A DNA stretch of 64,000 bases, taken from contig CALDYU010000016.1 of the NCBI GenBank assembly GCA_937944485.1, positions 1 through 64,000 of the forward strand. The letters run 5' to 3'. The notes below the pieces were generated by a model that was not told the origin of the DNA, searched no databases, and saw nothing but the letters and a program-made list of their open reading frames with translations. The stretch comes from an uncultured Flavobacteriaceae bacterium. GTDB lineage: Bacteria; Bacteroidota; Bacteroidia; Flavobacteriales; Flavobacteriaceae. Positions 34,054-43,021 of the stretch are shown here, in pieces. A program made the translations under genes and the position numbers. Within the stretch, counting starts at the first letter, position 1, and each line of letters begins with the position of its first letter.

Positions 34054-34126
34054 TGGTGCCTCCAGGAATCGAACCAGGGACACATGGATTTTCAGTCCAT
34101 TGCTCTACCAACTGAGCTAAGGCACC
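34054..34126 (-). tRNA. tRNA-Phe (GAA)
   Basis: The 73-base minus-strand sequence folds as a cloverleaf: the acceptor GGTGCCT pairs with AGGCACC, the D-arm contains AGCTCAGTTGGTAGAGC, and the anticodon loop in GGACTGAAAATCC carries GAA. The T-loop is TTCGATT, with one T-T mismatch in the middle of the T-stem. CCA is not encoded. Its 3' end is duplicated at 33647-33719. Confidence 0.95.
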
Positions 34127-34228
34127 ATAGCCTTAAAAGGGCTGCAAATATAATTTCAAATTTATGATATACAAACAAAAACGTGAAAAAAGCAAAAGGT
34201 TTGTGTAACATTTTACAATCTTTGCACT

Positions 34229-34957
34229 ATGAACTTAATTATTGATGTCGGAAACACTTTAGTAAAGTTGGCTGTATTTGATAAAAATACGATGCTGCAT
34301 AGTGAAAGTTTCGAAAGAGAATTGTTTTTTGAAAAATCACAAAGTATATTCAAACAACTTACTAAAATAGACTGGTCGATTATAGCTGCTGTCGGATTTT
34401 TAAAAGAAAAAGATATCGCGGCAATTTCTGAAAAAAGTAAGTTGCATATCGTTGATTATACTACTAAAACTCCTTTTAAAAACAAGTATGGTACTCCTAA
34501 AACCTTAGGTGTTGATCGCGTGGCTTTGGTGGCCGCAGCATTTTATCTCAAGCCTAATGAAAATGTTTTAATAATTGACGCGGGGTCATGTATAACTTAT
34601 GATATATTAACTGCCAAGGGAGATTATTTAGGAGGGGCTATTTCACCGGGTATTCATATGCGCTATCGCGCTTTACATGAGCAAACTGCCAAATTACCCT
34701 TGTTGGCCTTAGATGGTTCTACAAACCTTATCGGCGATTCAACACCGAACAGTATTCATAGCGGTGTAGTTCATGGAGTACTGGCCGAAATTGATGGAAT
34801 AATCAATCAATATAGAATACCTTTTGAAGATTTAACAGTTATTTTAACAGGCGGTGACGCTCAATTTTTGTCAAAACGATTAAAAAATACCATATTTGCG
34901 GATTCCAATTTTCTCCTAAAAGGCTTAAACTTTTTATTGGAATACAATAAGCAATAA
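34229..34957 (+). CDS. coaX: Type III pantothenate kinase
   Basis: CoaX phosphorylates pantothenate in the first step of coenzyme A synthesis. The 242-residue protein has the ASKHA-fold motifs IIDVGNTLVKLAVFD at 4-18, GVDRVALVAAA near 95-105, IDAGSCITYDIL near 117-128, and GGDA near the end, typical of the CoaX family. AATCTTTG (34217-34224) resembles a -7 element but no -33 element is correctly spaced. Its stop is immediately followed by the next ATG, so it heads the envelope operon to 39752 or beyond. Confidence 0.93.
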   Translation: MNLIIDVGNTLVKLAVFDKNTMLHSESFERELFFEKSQSIFKQLTKIDWSIIAAVGFLKEKDIAAISEKSKLHIVDYTTKTPFKNKYGTPKTLGVDRVALVAAAFYLKPNENVLIIDAGSCITYDILTAKGDYLGGAISPGIHMRYRALHEQTAKLPLLALDGSTNLIGDSTPNSIHSGVVHGVLAEIDGIINQYRIPFEDLTVILTGGDAQFLSKRLKNTIFADSNFLLKGLNFLLEYNKQ

Positions 34958-36232
34958 ATGTTAAGAAAAATTGTAATAATAGTAGCATGTTGTATTGCTA
35001 CTGAGATGAATGCTCAAGACGGAACAGTTTCTCCTTATTCGTTTTTTGGAATTGGTGAATTAAGATCGATTAGTTCTGTCGATAATCAAATGATGGGTGG
35101 TATTAGCACCTATACCGATAGTATACATATTAATCTTAACAACCCTACTGCTTATGGAAAACTTCGTCTAACAGCTTATTCCGCAGGTCTTTCGCATAGT
35201 AGAATTACTTTAAATAGTGCCTCAGATAAAGAGAACACCCAATCGACGGATCTTGATTATTTGGCCATAGGTTTTCCAGTTGCAAAAAAGCTTGGTGTTG
35301 GTTTTGGTTTGGTGCCCTATTCTTCTGTGAATTATAATATTGTATCTGAATCAACAAATAGCAGTGATGCAGCCGTTACCAACCAATTTTCTGGAGTTGG
35401 GGGTTTGAATCGGGTTTATTTTTCAATGGGCTATGAAATTACCAAGAATTTAAGTCTTGGGTTCACGGCTAATTATAATTATGGCGTACTTGATAATCAG
35501 CGTACGCAAGTCGTTGAAGATGTACAATTTGGCACGCTTGATAATAGAACTTCGAGAGTAACAGGTTTTGATTTCAATTATGCTTTGAATTATACGCCAA
35601 CATTTAATAATAAATATACTTTGTATTCTTCTGTACGCGTAAATACCCAGGGTAATCTATCTTCGCGTAATACCAAACAAATAGGCTCGTTCTCAGTTGT
35701 TGACGGTAGAAATATTGAAGTGGTTGATGTTGATCTTAGTGCGCAAGGGACTAGGAACACTTCATTGAGAGTGCCTACCAGAACTACCGTAGGCTTAGGT
35801 TTTGGAGAAAATAAAAAGTGGTTTTTAGGTGCAGAGTATGGTTTTCAGCAGTTGAGTACTTTTCGAAATGACTTTTTAGAAGTGGACAACTTTGGCTACG
35901 AAGACGCTAGCAGTGTGGCAATAGGAGGCTATTTTATACCTGATTATACATCATTTACCAGTTATTTCAAAAGAATTACGTATCGAGCTGGGGTACGGAT
36001 TGACAATACCGGCTTGATCGTTAATAACCAGTCTATAGATGACTTTGGCATAACTTTTGGAGTTGGCTTACCACTATCTTCCGTTACAAGTGGGTTTTCA
36101 AATATTAATGTTGGTTTTGAGATAGGAAAACGCGGGACTACGGAAGCGAATTTAATTGAAGAAAATTATTTTAAATTTAATATTGGACTCTCTTTAAATG
36201 ATAGATGGTTCAGAAAAACAAGAATTAACTAG
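34958..36232 (+). CDS. Outer-membrane beta-barrel protein (FadL-like), conserved next to coaX
   Basis: This 424-residue protein has a signal peptide ending ATEMNAQ. The sequence then runs SPYSFFGIGELRS...LNNPTAYG, a plug-like N-terminal region seen in FadL-type barrels. Alternating beta strands follow, to a terminal FNIGLSLNDRWF. Substrate is unknown; hydrophobic compound uptake is possible by analogy. Its ATG follows the coaX stop directly, and a TPR protein and LptC follow, so it probably belongs to outer-membrane upkeep. Confidence 0.7.
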   Translation: MLRKIVIIVACCIATEMNAQDGTVSPYSFFGIGELRSISSVDNQMMGGISTYTDSIHINLNNPTAYGKLRLTAYSAGLSHSRITLNSASDKENTQSTDLDYLAIGFPVAKKLGVGFGLVPYSSVNYNIVSESTNSSDAAVTNQFSGVGGLNRVYFSMGYEITKNLSLGFTANYNYGVLDNQRTQVVEDVQFGTLDNRTSRVTGFDFNYALNYTPTFNNKYTLYSSVRVNTQGNLSSRNTKQIGSFSVVDGRNIEVVDVDLSAQGTRNTSLRVPTRTTVGLGFGENKKWFLGAEYGFQQLSTFRNDFLEVDNFGYEDASSVAIGGYFIPDYTSFTSYFKRITYRAGVRIDNTGLIVNNQSIDDFGITFGVGLPLSSVTSGFSNINVGFEIGKRGTTEANLIEENYFKFNIGLSLNDRWFRKTRIN

Positions 36233-36271
36233 CTAAAATTTAGTACATTAACCACTTTAAACAATAGTAAT

Positions 36272-37645
36272 ATGAAAACGAAACTCTACTTTACGGCCTT
36301 GATGCTTCTAGGGGGTATGTTAATAAGTAATGCCCAAGCTCAAAATACAGAGTGTATGACGAATCTCTCCATCTATGTAGAGTACGCCAAGGTTAAAAAC
36401 TACGAGGCAGCATACGAGCCTTGGAAAATGGTATATGAAACTTGCCCAGCCATCAATTTGGCAAACTTTTCGGTAGGAGAGAAGATACTAAAAGATAAAA
36501 TCAAAAAAACCTCAGGTGCCGATAAAGATGGTTTTATTAAAGATCTTATGACACTGTATAAAGACAGAATGGTGCATTTTCCAAAGAAAACGACCATGGC
36601 TGGTATGAAGGTTAAAGAGGTGATGATGCAGTATGATAATAAGATGATCTCTGATGATGATATTTATTCACAGCTGGGTAGTGCATTTACAGAAGATCGT
36701 AAGAACTTTAAAAACCCCAGGGCTCTTTATCTTTATTTTTCAAGTTTGGTAAACTTGCATAAAGCAGGTAAAAAAGATTTGCAAGAAGTTTTTGACGTCT
36801 ATGATGAGGTAACCACAAAAATTGAAGAGGAGAATACAAAGCTAACTTCGATAATTGCTAAATTATTGCCTAAAAAAGAAGCTGGTACCTTAACTTCGAA
36901 AGAGAAAAACAGATTGAAAGCTGCGACTACAAACTCAAAATCATTTGGTAAGATTGCAGGCAGCGTTGATGCTAAATTAGGGCCTTTAGCAGATTGCCAA
37001 AATTTAATACCATTGTATCAAAAAACCTTTGAGCAGAATAAAGGTAATGTTGTTTGGGTGAAAAGAGCGGTTGGCCTAATGTTTAATAAAGAGTGTACGG
37101 ATGATCCTATGTTTCAGAAACTATTTGAAGCGCAGTTAGCGCTAGATCCTTCTGCAACAGCCTATGTATATGGGGGCACTTTAAAAATGAAAAATGGAGA
37201 TACACAAGGGGCATTAGCTGATTTCGATAAAGCACTTGGTTTAGAAACAGATGCAATTAAGAGATCTAAGATTGCGTATAAAGTAGCAGTAATTAATAAG
37301 AGAAAAGGAAGCAAGTCTACTGCACGTAAATATGCGCAAAAAGCGATTAATTTCAATTCTTCTAATGGTAGAGCCTATTTGCTCATTGCTAGTTTGTATG
37401 CTTCAAGTGCGAATGCTTGTGGAACATCAACTTTTGAGAAAAGAGCAATTTATTGGAAAGCTGCTGACATGGCGCGAAAAGCAGGAAGGGTTGATCCATC
37501 ATTGAGCGGTACCGCTAATAAAGCTGTAAAAAGTTATATGGCAAAGGCTCCAACGAAAGAGATGATATTTAATGAAGGAATGGCTGGTAAAACCGTAAGC
37601 TTTAAATGTTGGGTAGGCGGTAGCGTCACAGTACCGAATCTTTAA
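36272..37645 (+). CDS. Periplasmic tetratricopeptide-repeat protein
   Basis: This 457-residue protein has a signal peptide ending NAQAQ. Mostly helical sequence follows, with TPR-like repeats in the C-terminal half (for example DTQGALADFDKALGLETD and KSTARKYAQKAINFNSSNGRAYLLIASLY). The N-terminal half has a helical region NYEAAYEPWKMVYETCP that is TPR-like too. It is likely a scaffold for envelope assembly. It lies 1 bp before lptC, so they are co-expressed. Confidence 0.75.
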   Translation: MKTKLYFTALMLLGGMLISNAQAQNTECMTNLSIYVEYAKVKNYEAAYEPWKMVYETCPAINLANFSVGEKILKDKIKKTSGADKDGFIKDLMTLYKDRMVHFPKKTTMAGMKVKEVMMQYDNKMISDDDIYSQLGSAFTEDRKNFKNPRALYLYFSSLVNLHKAGKKDLQEVFDVYDEVTTKIEEENTKLTSIIAKLLPKKEAGTLTSKEKNRLKAATTNSKSFGKIAGSVDAKLGPLADCQNLIPLYQKTFEQNKGNVVWVKRAVGLMFNKECTDDPMFQKLFEAQLALDPSATAYVYGGTLKMKNGDTQGALADFDKALGLETDAIKRSKIAYKVAVINKRKGSKSTARKYAQKAINFNSSNGRAYLLIASLYASSANACGTSTFEKRAIYWKAADMARKAGRVDPSLSGTANKAVKSYMAKAPTKEMIFNEGMAGKTVSFKCWVGGSVTVPNL

Positions 37646-37646
37646 T

Positions 37647-38264
37647 ATGATCAAAACATATCGTAATACGATACAAGGCATTGCCGCTAGTTTAGTGGCA
37701 ATGCTTTTTTTTTCATGTACCGATAATTACCAAAGAGTGGGTGATGAGGCTCAGAAACTTGTTTATCCGGTAGGTATTGCCGAAAATTTTGTAATGACCT
37801 ATACCGAAGCAAAGGAGGTCATGATGACTGATACAGTAGAAGCTACTCGCGTAATTTCGGTGTTAAAAAGTCCCAGATCTGAAAATTTTACGAATCTTGA
37901 ATTTCCGTATCGTACTTTTTCTAATGGGTTAGTATTAGATTTTTATGATGAGCAAAATAATAAGAGTATTATAAAAGCAGATTACGGAATTATTTATTCT
38001 GCCACTAATTTGATAGATTTACGTGGTAATGTCGTTCTTGAAAGCCATGATGGCAAAAAACTTGAAACACCGCAGCTATTTTTAGATCAAGATAATGAAT
38101 GGGTTTATACCCATGAGAAATTCACATTTACCAATCCTGAAGATGGTAGTATAATGGATGGAGAGGGCATGGATTTTAGTAAAGATCGCAACTTTTTGTA
38201 TGCGCGAAAAACCAATGGAATTATGCATATTCCCAAAGAAAAAGAAACAATACCAAATGATTAA
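37647..38264 (+). CDS. lptC: LPS export protein LptC (lipoprotein form)
   Basis: This 205-residue protein begins with a lipoprotein-like signal AMLFFSCTD. It has the LptC pattern in its core: VMTYTEAKEVM..., YRTFSNGLVLDFYD, KADYGIIYSATNLIDLRGNVVLES, then the KLETPQLFLDQDNEWVYT segment and the FTFTNPEDGSIMDGEGMD segment. These repeat the LptA/LptC beta-jelly-roll strands. LptC passes lipopolysaccharide across the periplasm. Other lpt genes are not in the window. The next gene starts inside its last codons (8-bp overlap). Confidence 0.88.
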   Translation: MIKTYRNTIQGIAASLVAMLFFSCTDNYQRVGDEAQKLVYPVGIAENFVMTYTEAKEVMMTDTVEATRVISVLKSPRSENFTNLEFPYRTFSNGLVLDFYDEQNNKSIIKADYGIIYSATNLIDLRGNVVLESHDGKKLETPQLFLDQDNEWVYTHEKFTFTNPEDGSIMDGEGMDFSKDRNFLYARKTNGIMHIPKEKETIPND

Positions 38265-38460
38265 AATATTACGTTATACAGAATACCTCTATCTTTTTGT
38301 AATGCTCGCATCTATTTATAAGATGTACGAGCAATGGAATATTGATCGTAATTATGCCTATTTATTTATTTTTTTCGCCGTAGCCGCATTAGGTATGTTT
38401 TTATTCCGAAGAAAATATCGTAAAAGATTTGAAGAACGTCAACGGAACAACCAACAGTAG
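38257..38460 (+). CDS. Small two-helix membrane protein (67 residues)
   Basis: The start is taken at 38257, overlapping lptC by 8 bp, giving MIKILRYTEYLYLFVMLASIY. A longer start within lptC is unlikely. Two hydrophobic helices (residues about 8-22 and 33-50) are followed by a basic tail RRKYRKRFEERQRN. No family name is recognised with certainty. Its position between lptC and a CNNM gene appears fixed by tight spacing (2 bp to the next start). Confidence 0.75.
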   Translation: MIKILRYTEYLYLFVMLASIYKMYEQWNIDRNYAYLFIFFAVAALGMFLFRRKYRKRFEERQRNNQQ

Positions 38461-38462
38461 TT

Positions 38463-39752
38463 TTGGATACTTCTATTCTTGTAATATTAATGTCTTTGTT
38501 ATTTTCTGCTTTTTTTTCGGGCATGGAAATCGCCTTTATATCCGCCAATAAAATTCATATTGAAATTGAAAAAAAACAAGCTGGTTTTTTATCAAAAATT
38601 CTAAGTCTACTTACCAAGAAACCGTCTAAGTTTATTGCAACCATGCTTATTGGTAATAATATAGCACTGGTAATCTATGGCATATTTATGGGCGACTACT
38701 TGACCAATTGGTTGCTTGGCATTACAAGTGATTATGATCATTCACTTTTGAATTATCTTAATGAATTTAGCCTCGTAACGCACACCATAATTTCTACCTT
38801 AATCATTCTTGTGACTGCAGAATTTCTACCGAAGGTCCTTTTTCAGGTATATGCTAACACACTATTGAAAGTATTGGCTTTTCCTGCGTATATTTTTTAC
38901 GTATTATTTTCTTTGCTTTCAGATTTCGTAATAAATATATCTGACTTTATTTTGAAGGCTTTCTTTAAAACAGAAGGTGATGAAGTGCAATTGGCATTTA
39001 GTAAAATAGAATTGGGAGATTACATTACGGAACAAATGGAAACGGTGGAAGAAGAAGATGAAGTCGATTCTGAAATACAAATATTTCAAAATGCTCTAGA
39101 ATTTACGGCTGTAAAAGCAAGAGAGGTGATGGTGCCTAGAACAGAAATCACAGCTTTAGAATTACATGAAACTCCTAAAACCCTTACAAAATTATTTATT
39201 GAAACAGGGTACTCAAAAATATTAATCTATAAGGATACAGTTGATAATATCATAGGTTATGTTCATTCGTACGAGCTGTTTAAGAAACCAAAAACAATTA
39301 AAAGTATTTTGCGACCCGTTGAACTTGTACCAGAAACTATGAGTATTCATGATATTCTGAAGGTGCTTATAAAAAAGAGAAAAAGCTTGGCGGTCGTTCT
39401 TGATGAATATGGAGGTACTTCAGGAATCATGACTATGGAAGATATTGTTGAAGAACTTTTTGGAGAAATAGAAGATGAGCATGATTCTACTGATTTAATA
39501 GAAGAAAGAATTTCTGAAAACACCTATAAACTGTCTGCCCGCTTTGAAGTTGACTACCTTAATGAGACCTATAAACTTGAATTGCCTAAAAGTGATGAAT
39601 ATGAAACTTTAGGAGGGTTAATCGTTAATGAAACAGGTGAAATTCCTGAGTTAGATGCGGAAATTACTATTACCAATTACAAATGCACTATCCTTGATGT
39701 TTCAAATACGAAGATCGATTTAGTGTTATTAGAACAAATTGATTTAGAATAA
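38463..39752 (+). CDS. CNNM/CorC family membrane protein (hemolysin-like)
   Basis: This 429-residue protein starts with TTG at 38463 (no ATG is placed sensibly upstream). A DUF21 transmembrane domain with GMEIAFISANK is followed by a pair of CBS domains (AREVMVPRTEITAL through YGGTSGIMTMEDIVEELFGEIEDEHD) and a CorC_HlyC C-terminal domain. Family members are linked to magnesium efflux or, for the related GldE, gliding. This one is probably the general paralogue and not GldE, because no gldD or ssb is next to it. Confidence 0.87.
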   Translation: MDTSILVILMSLLFSAFFSGMEIAFISANKIHIEIEKKQAGFLSKILSLLTKKPSKFIATMLIGNNIALVIYGIFMGDYLTNWLLGITSDYDHSLLNYLNEFSLVTHTIISTLIILVTAEFLPKVLFQVYANTLLKVLAFPAYIFYVLFSLLSDFVINISDFILKAFFKTEGDEVQLAFSKIELGDYITEQMETVEEEDEVDSEIQIFQNALEFTAVKAREVMVPRTEITALELHETPKTLTKLFIETGYSKILIYKDTVDNIIGYVHSYELFKKPKTIKSILRPVELVPETMSIHDILKVLIKKRKSLAVVLDEYGGTSGIMTMEDIVEELFGEIEDEHDSTDLIEERISENTYKLSARFEVDYLNETYKLELPKSDEYETLGGLIVNETGEIPELDAEITITNYKCTILDVSNTKIDLVLLEQIDLE

Positions 39753-39848
39753 ATGCGGCTTCTTTTTCATTGCTAGTTTCAATTATTTATTTTTTTCGCT
39801 TTTTAGCCTGAATGGTATAATGTATTAAGCATTCATACCTACAATAAA

Positions 39849-39880
39849 TTTGAACGGATGAAAAGAAAATGGTAATTTCG
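39849..39880 (+). promoter_or_regulatory. Promoter of the PpiD-like foldase gene
   Basis: TTTG (39849-39852) is followed after 20 bases by TAATTTCG (39873-39880), one mismatch to TAnnTTTG. The ATG is 38 bases downstream. This suggests the foldase has its own promoter in the 166-bp gap. Confidence 0.5.
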
Positions 39881-39918
39881 CCTCCCATAAAGAATAAGAA
39901 AAATAAAAACTTCCTAAC

Positions 39919-42063
39919 ATGGCAATTTTAGAAAATATACGTAAGCGAACTACCATTCTTATTTTAGTTATTGCTTTAGCACTTTTTGCATTTATTGTTT
40001 CGGGTATTTTTACCAGTGATAATTTCGGATCAGGAGGGAAGATAGGTTCAGCTATCGCTGAGGTTAATGGAGATGAAATATCGATTGACGCCTTTCGACG
40101 TAAGATTGATATCGCTACGCAAAATGGTGCAGGTAATAGTTCTTCGTTACAAATAATTAACAGCATTTACGATCAAGAAGTACGTAATACTATTTTAGGT
40201 CAACAGTTTGATGATTTGGGAATCAATATTGAAGAAGATCAGATCATGAATTATATTAAAAACATTCCGAGTTTTGCCCAGAGCCCGCAGTTTCAAGGAG
40301 AAGATGGTATTTTCGATGAAAGCAAATTTCGAGATTATATTATAGATATGAAAAATCGTGATGATGGCTCCTACGAGCGTTGGTTACAAGACGAAAAAAG
40401 TATAATTCAAAGTAGTAAAGAACAAACCTACTATAACTTAATTAAGGCTGGTGTTGGAGCCACTTTAAAAGAAGGGGAGTTAGACTATAAATTAGGCAAT
40501 GATAAAATGGATTTACGCTATGTACGGGTGCCGTTTACAAGTATTGCAGACACAACGATTGCCGTTAGTAAAAGTGAGATAGCGAGTTATATCAAGGCGC
40601 ATAAAGAAGATTTTGAACAAGAAGAGTCTCGAGATATTCAATTTGTATATTTTGAAGAAAAGCCTTCTGCAGAAGATGAAACTAGCATCAAAGCAGAAGT
40701 TTTAAAATGGTCTGAAGACCAGTATATATTTAATGAAAACAAGACAAATTCTGAGAATAACAATGTGATTAATGACACGATCATTGGTTTTCGCAATACT
40801 ACAGATGTTGCTAATTTTTTAGAGCTAAATTCAGATATTCAATTTGATACTATTTATAAAGCTAAAAATGAACTCCCTACCTTATTTGCAGATACTTTGA
40901 TGAAGCTTAGTGTGGGTGCAACCTATGGCCCTTATCGTGATGCTAATCATTTTAAAATTTCTAAAATGACAGGTAGAAAGGCCAACGGATCTGTAAAGTC
41001 AAGTCATATTTTAATAGCCTATGAAGGGGCCACTAGGGCGAACCCTTCTATAACCCGAACAAAAGAAGAAGCTCAAGTAAAAGCCGAAGAACTTTTTAAG
41101 GAGGTAAAAGCTAATGTTGATGATTTTGCCACTTATGCTAAAGAAAATTCTGATGGAGGTTCTGCTCCGCAAGGAGGTGAATTAGGGTTTTACAAAAGAG
41201 GAAATTTGGCAGAGGCTTTCGAGAATTTCATTTTTGACAATCCCGTAGGTTCGTTAGATCTTGTAGAAACTGATTTTGGTTTTCATATTATAAAAGTAGA
41301 TGAAAAGCAAGACCTTGTTCAAATTGCCCATTTGGCAAGAGAAATTGTACCTTCTGAAGCAACGGTGAATACGCTATTTACTGACGCTACAAAGTTTGAA
41401 ATGTCTTCGACTAACGGCGAAATTTCTTTTCCTGACCTCGCTAAAGAAGGTGGTTATGTGGTAAGGCCAGTTAATAAGCTAAAGGCTTTAGACGAAAATT
41501 TACCAGGGTTATCTACACAGCGAAATATCGTGCAATGGGCATTTAATGAAGATACTGACCTTGGTGATATCAAGAGATTTAATGTGAATAATGGATATGC
41601 TATTGTGCAATTAACGGCAAGCTATGATGAGGGTACTATGTCAGTAGAAGATGCTTCATCTCGGGTATTGCCATTGATTAGAAAAGAAAGAAAGGCCGCC
41701 GAAATATTGAGTAAATATCAAGGAAAATCCATGGAGGAAATTTCACAAGAAGCAAGTGTTGCTATTTCAAATGCTACGGCACTCACCGTAAAGTCGCCGA
41801 CGATTCCTGGTGCAGGAGCTGAGCCTGCAGTTGTTGGTGCTGCTTACGCAATGAACCAAGGAGATACTTCTGGCCTTATAGAAGGGGAGACAGGTATCTT
41901 TATGATTAATGTTACTAAGAAAGAGGCAGGGCCAGTTTTAGACAATTATAGTACTTACGCAAATACACTAAAATCGGCCAATGCGGCAAGAGTTACTACA
42001 GCGGTTTATAATGCCTTAAAAGAAGCTTCTGAAATTGAAGACAATAGGGCTACTTTTTATTAG
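39919..42063 (+). CDS. Periplasmic peptidyl-prolyl isomerase (PpiD/SurA-type foldase)
   Basis: This 714-residue protein has an inner-membrane anchor (residues 11-30, ILILVIALALFAFIVSGIF), then a SurA_N_3-type chaperone domain. A parvulin domain covers about residues 355-460, with SSHILIAYEG, FATYAKENSDGGSAPQGGELGFYKRG and DFGFHIIKVDE. A long C-terminal helical/beta region follows. It assists folding of outer-membrane proteins in the periplasm. Length fits Bacteroidota PpiD homologues. A terminator follows directly. Confidence 0.88.
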   Translation: MAILENIRKRTTILILVIALALFAFIVSGIFTSDNFGSGGKIGSAIAEVNGDEISIDAFRRKIDIATQNGAGNSSSLQIINSIYDQEVRNTILGQQFDDLGINIEEDQIMNYIKNIPSFAQSPQFQGEDGIFDESKFRDYIIDMKNRDDGSYERWLQDEKSIIQSSKEQTYYNLIKAGVGATLKEGELDYKLGNDKMDLRYVRVPFTSIADTTIAVSKSEIASYIKAHKEDFEQEESRDIQFVYFEEKPSAEDETSIKAEVLKWSEDQYIFNENKTNSENNNVINDTIIGFRNTTDVANFLELNSDIQFDTIYKAKNELPTLFADTLMKLSVGATYGPYRDANHFKISKMTGRKANGSVKSSHILIAYEGATRANPSITRTKEEAQVKAEELFKEVKANVDDFATYAKENSDGGSAPQGGELGFYKRGNLAEAFENFIFDNPVGSLDLVETDFGFHIIKVDEKQDLVQIAHLAREIVPSEATVNTLFTDATKFEMSSTNGEISFPDLAKEGGYVVRPVNKLKALDENLPGLSTQRNIVQWAFNEDTDLGDIKRFNVNNGYAIVQLTASYDEGTMSVEDASSRVLPLIRKERKAAEILSKYQGKSMEEISQEASVAISNATALTVKSPTIPGAGAEPAVVGAAYAMNQGDTSGLIEGETGIFMINVTKKEAGPVLDNYSTYANTLKSANAARVTTAVYNALKEASEIEDNRATFY

Positions 42064-42087
42064 AAACAGAGCTTAAATGATATAAGA

Positions 42088-42116
42088 AGCCTTGATGTTT
42101 TCATCAGGGCTTTTTT
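42088..42116 (+). terminator. Terminator of foldase gene
   Basis: AGCCTTGATG and CATCAGGGCT form a 10-bp stem (one G-T) around TTTT and are followed by a T-run. It overlaps the last codons of the convergent mevalonate-kinase gene; in the reverse direction the T-run is weak. Confidence 0.85.
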
Positions 42117-43021
42117 AGTACCATTTCTTCAAAAGGAATTAGCACATCGAAACCTTTAGCTTCAAAATAGGCTGTAGGATCAGCAGCACTCGTTACTAAA
42201 ATAAAATCGCCACCCCACGCCCCGAGACTTTTAATACTCCCTAAAAAATCAGGAAATTTTTGCGACTTTACGGTAGGTAGTTTCAAATTTTCTGAAATAA
42301 GATTCTCATGCAAGGTCAGTAGGTTTTCAAATTCTGATAGCTCCTTACAAGCTAGTAATCGCCTTGTGATTTCTGATATACGATTTACTAAATTAAGTTT
42401 GTCGAAATTTTGATTGTGATATTGTGCAATGCCTTCACGACTGTTTTGTTTGTGATTCAGGTAAACAAAATACAACTTGTCTTGAAAAGAAGGACTGAAA
42501 TGAACTTCTTCAAAGTATGGTTTTTGATCAGCTATTTGATATAGAATAGGGGAATGACTTCTAGCACAGGCGATATCATAACCACTGCCAGAAAAGGTGC
42601 GTCTCAGCAATTCATAGGGGTCAACTTCGGCCCATTGAGCAATATTATTAATTAAAGTTGATGAAGAACCCAAGCCCCAATTAGGGTTAAAATCTAAATC
42701 AGTTGTTATGGAATAGCCTCGTTTTTCATTCAAAAATTTAGCATTTAGGTTTTTCGCTTGCTGTACTATTTTTTGAAGTGTTCTTGCGGTATCTGTATTA
42801 GAAGAATCTTTTATTTCAAGACTATAAGCATCAAAACTAGCTTCGAACCAAATTGAATTATTTTCAGCGATACTTTGCCAGGTGATAATCGATTTTTCAT
42901 TTTTGTTAATAGCTAAAGATTGACCATATCGCGTGGGAATAGCTAAACCTAAAGCCCCATCGAGAATAGCATACTCACCACTTAATAAAAGTTTTCCATT
43001 ACTATAGAATTCTTGAGTCAT
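42104..43021 (-). CDS. GHMP kinase, probable mevalonate kinase
   Basis: This 305-residue GHMP-family kinase starts with SNGKLLLSGEYAILDGALGL. It has the phosphate-binding loop NWGLGSSSTL at about 113-122 and GYDIACARS near 147-155. It directly follows HMG-CoA reductase with a 4-bp overlap (ATGA), so its substrate is most likely mevalonate. The C-terminal GHMP motif is WGGDFILVT. The other mevalonate-pathway genes are not in the window. Confidence 0.82.
   Translation of the reverse strand: MTQEFYSNGKLLLSGEYAILDGALGLAIPTRYGQSLAINKNEKSIITWQSIAENNSIWFEASFDAYSLEIKDSSNTDTARTLQKIVQQAKNLNAKFLNEKRGYSITTDLDFNPNWGLGSSSTLINNIAQWAEVDPYELLRRTFSGSGYDIACARSHSPILYQIADQKPYFEEVHFSPSFQDKLYFVYLNHKQNSREGIAQYHNQNFDKLNLVNRISEITRRLLACKELSEFENLLTLHENLISENLKLPTVKSQKFPDFLGSIKSLGAWGGDFILVTSAADPTAYFEAKGFDVLIPFEEMVLKKP

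Noticed and set aside
34200-34224. Promoter of coaX from TTTG and AATCTTTG
   Set aside because: The gap is only 13 bases, too short for the Bacteroidota spacing; the -7-like word alone is weak evidence.
38463-39752. Calling the CNNM protein GldE (gliding motility)
   Set aside because: The domain set fits any CorC/HlyC-like protein, and neither gldD nor ssb is adjacent.
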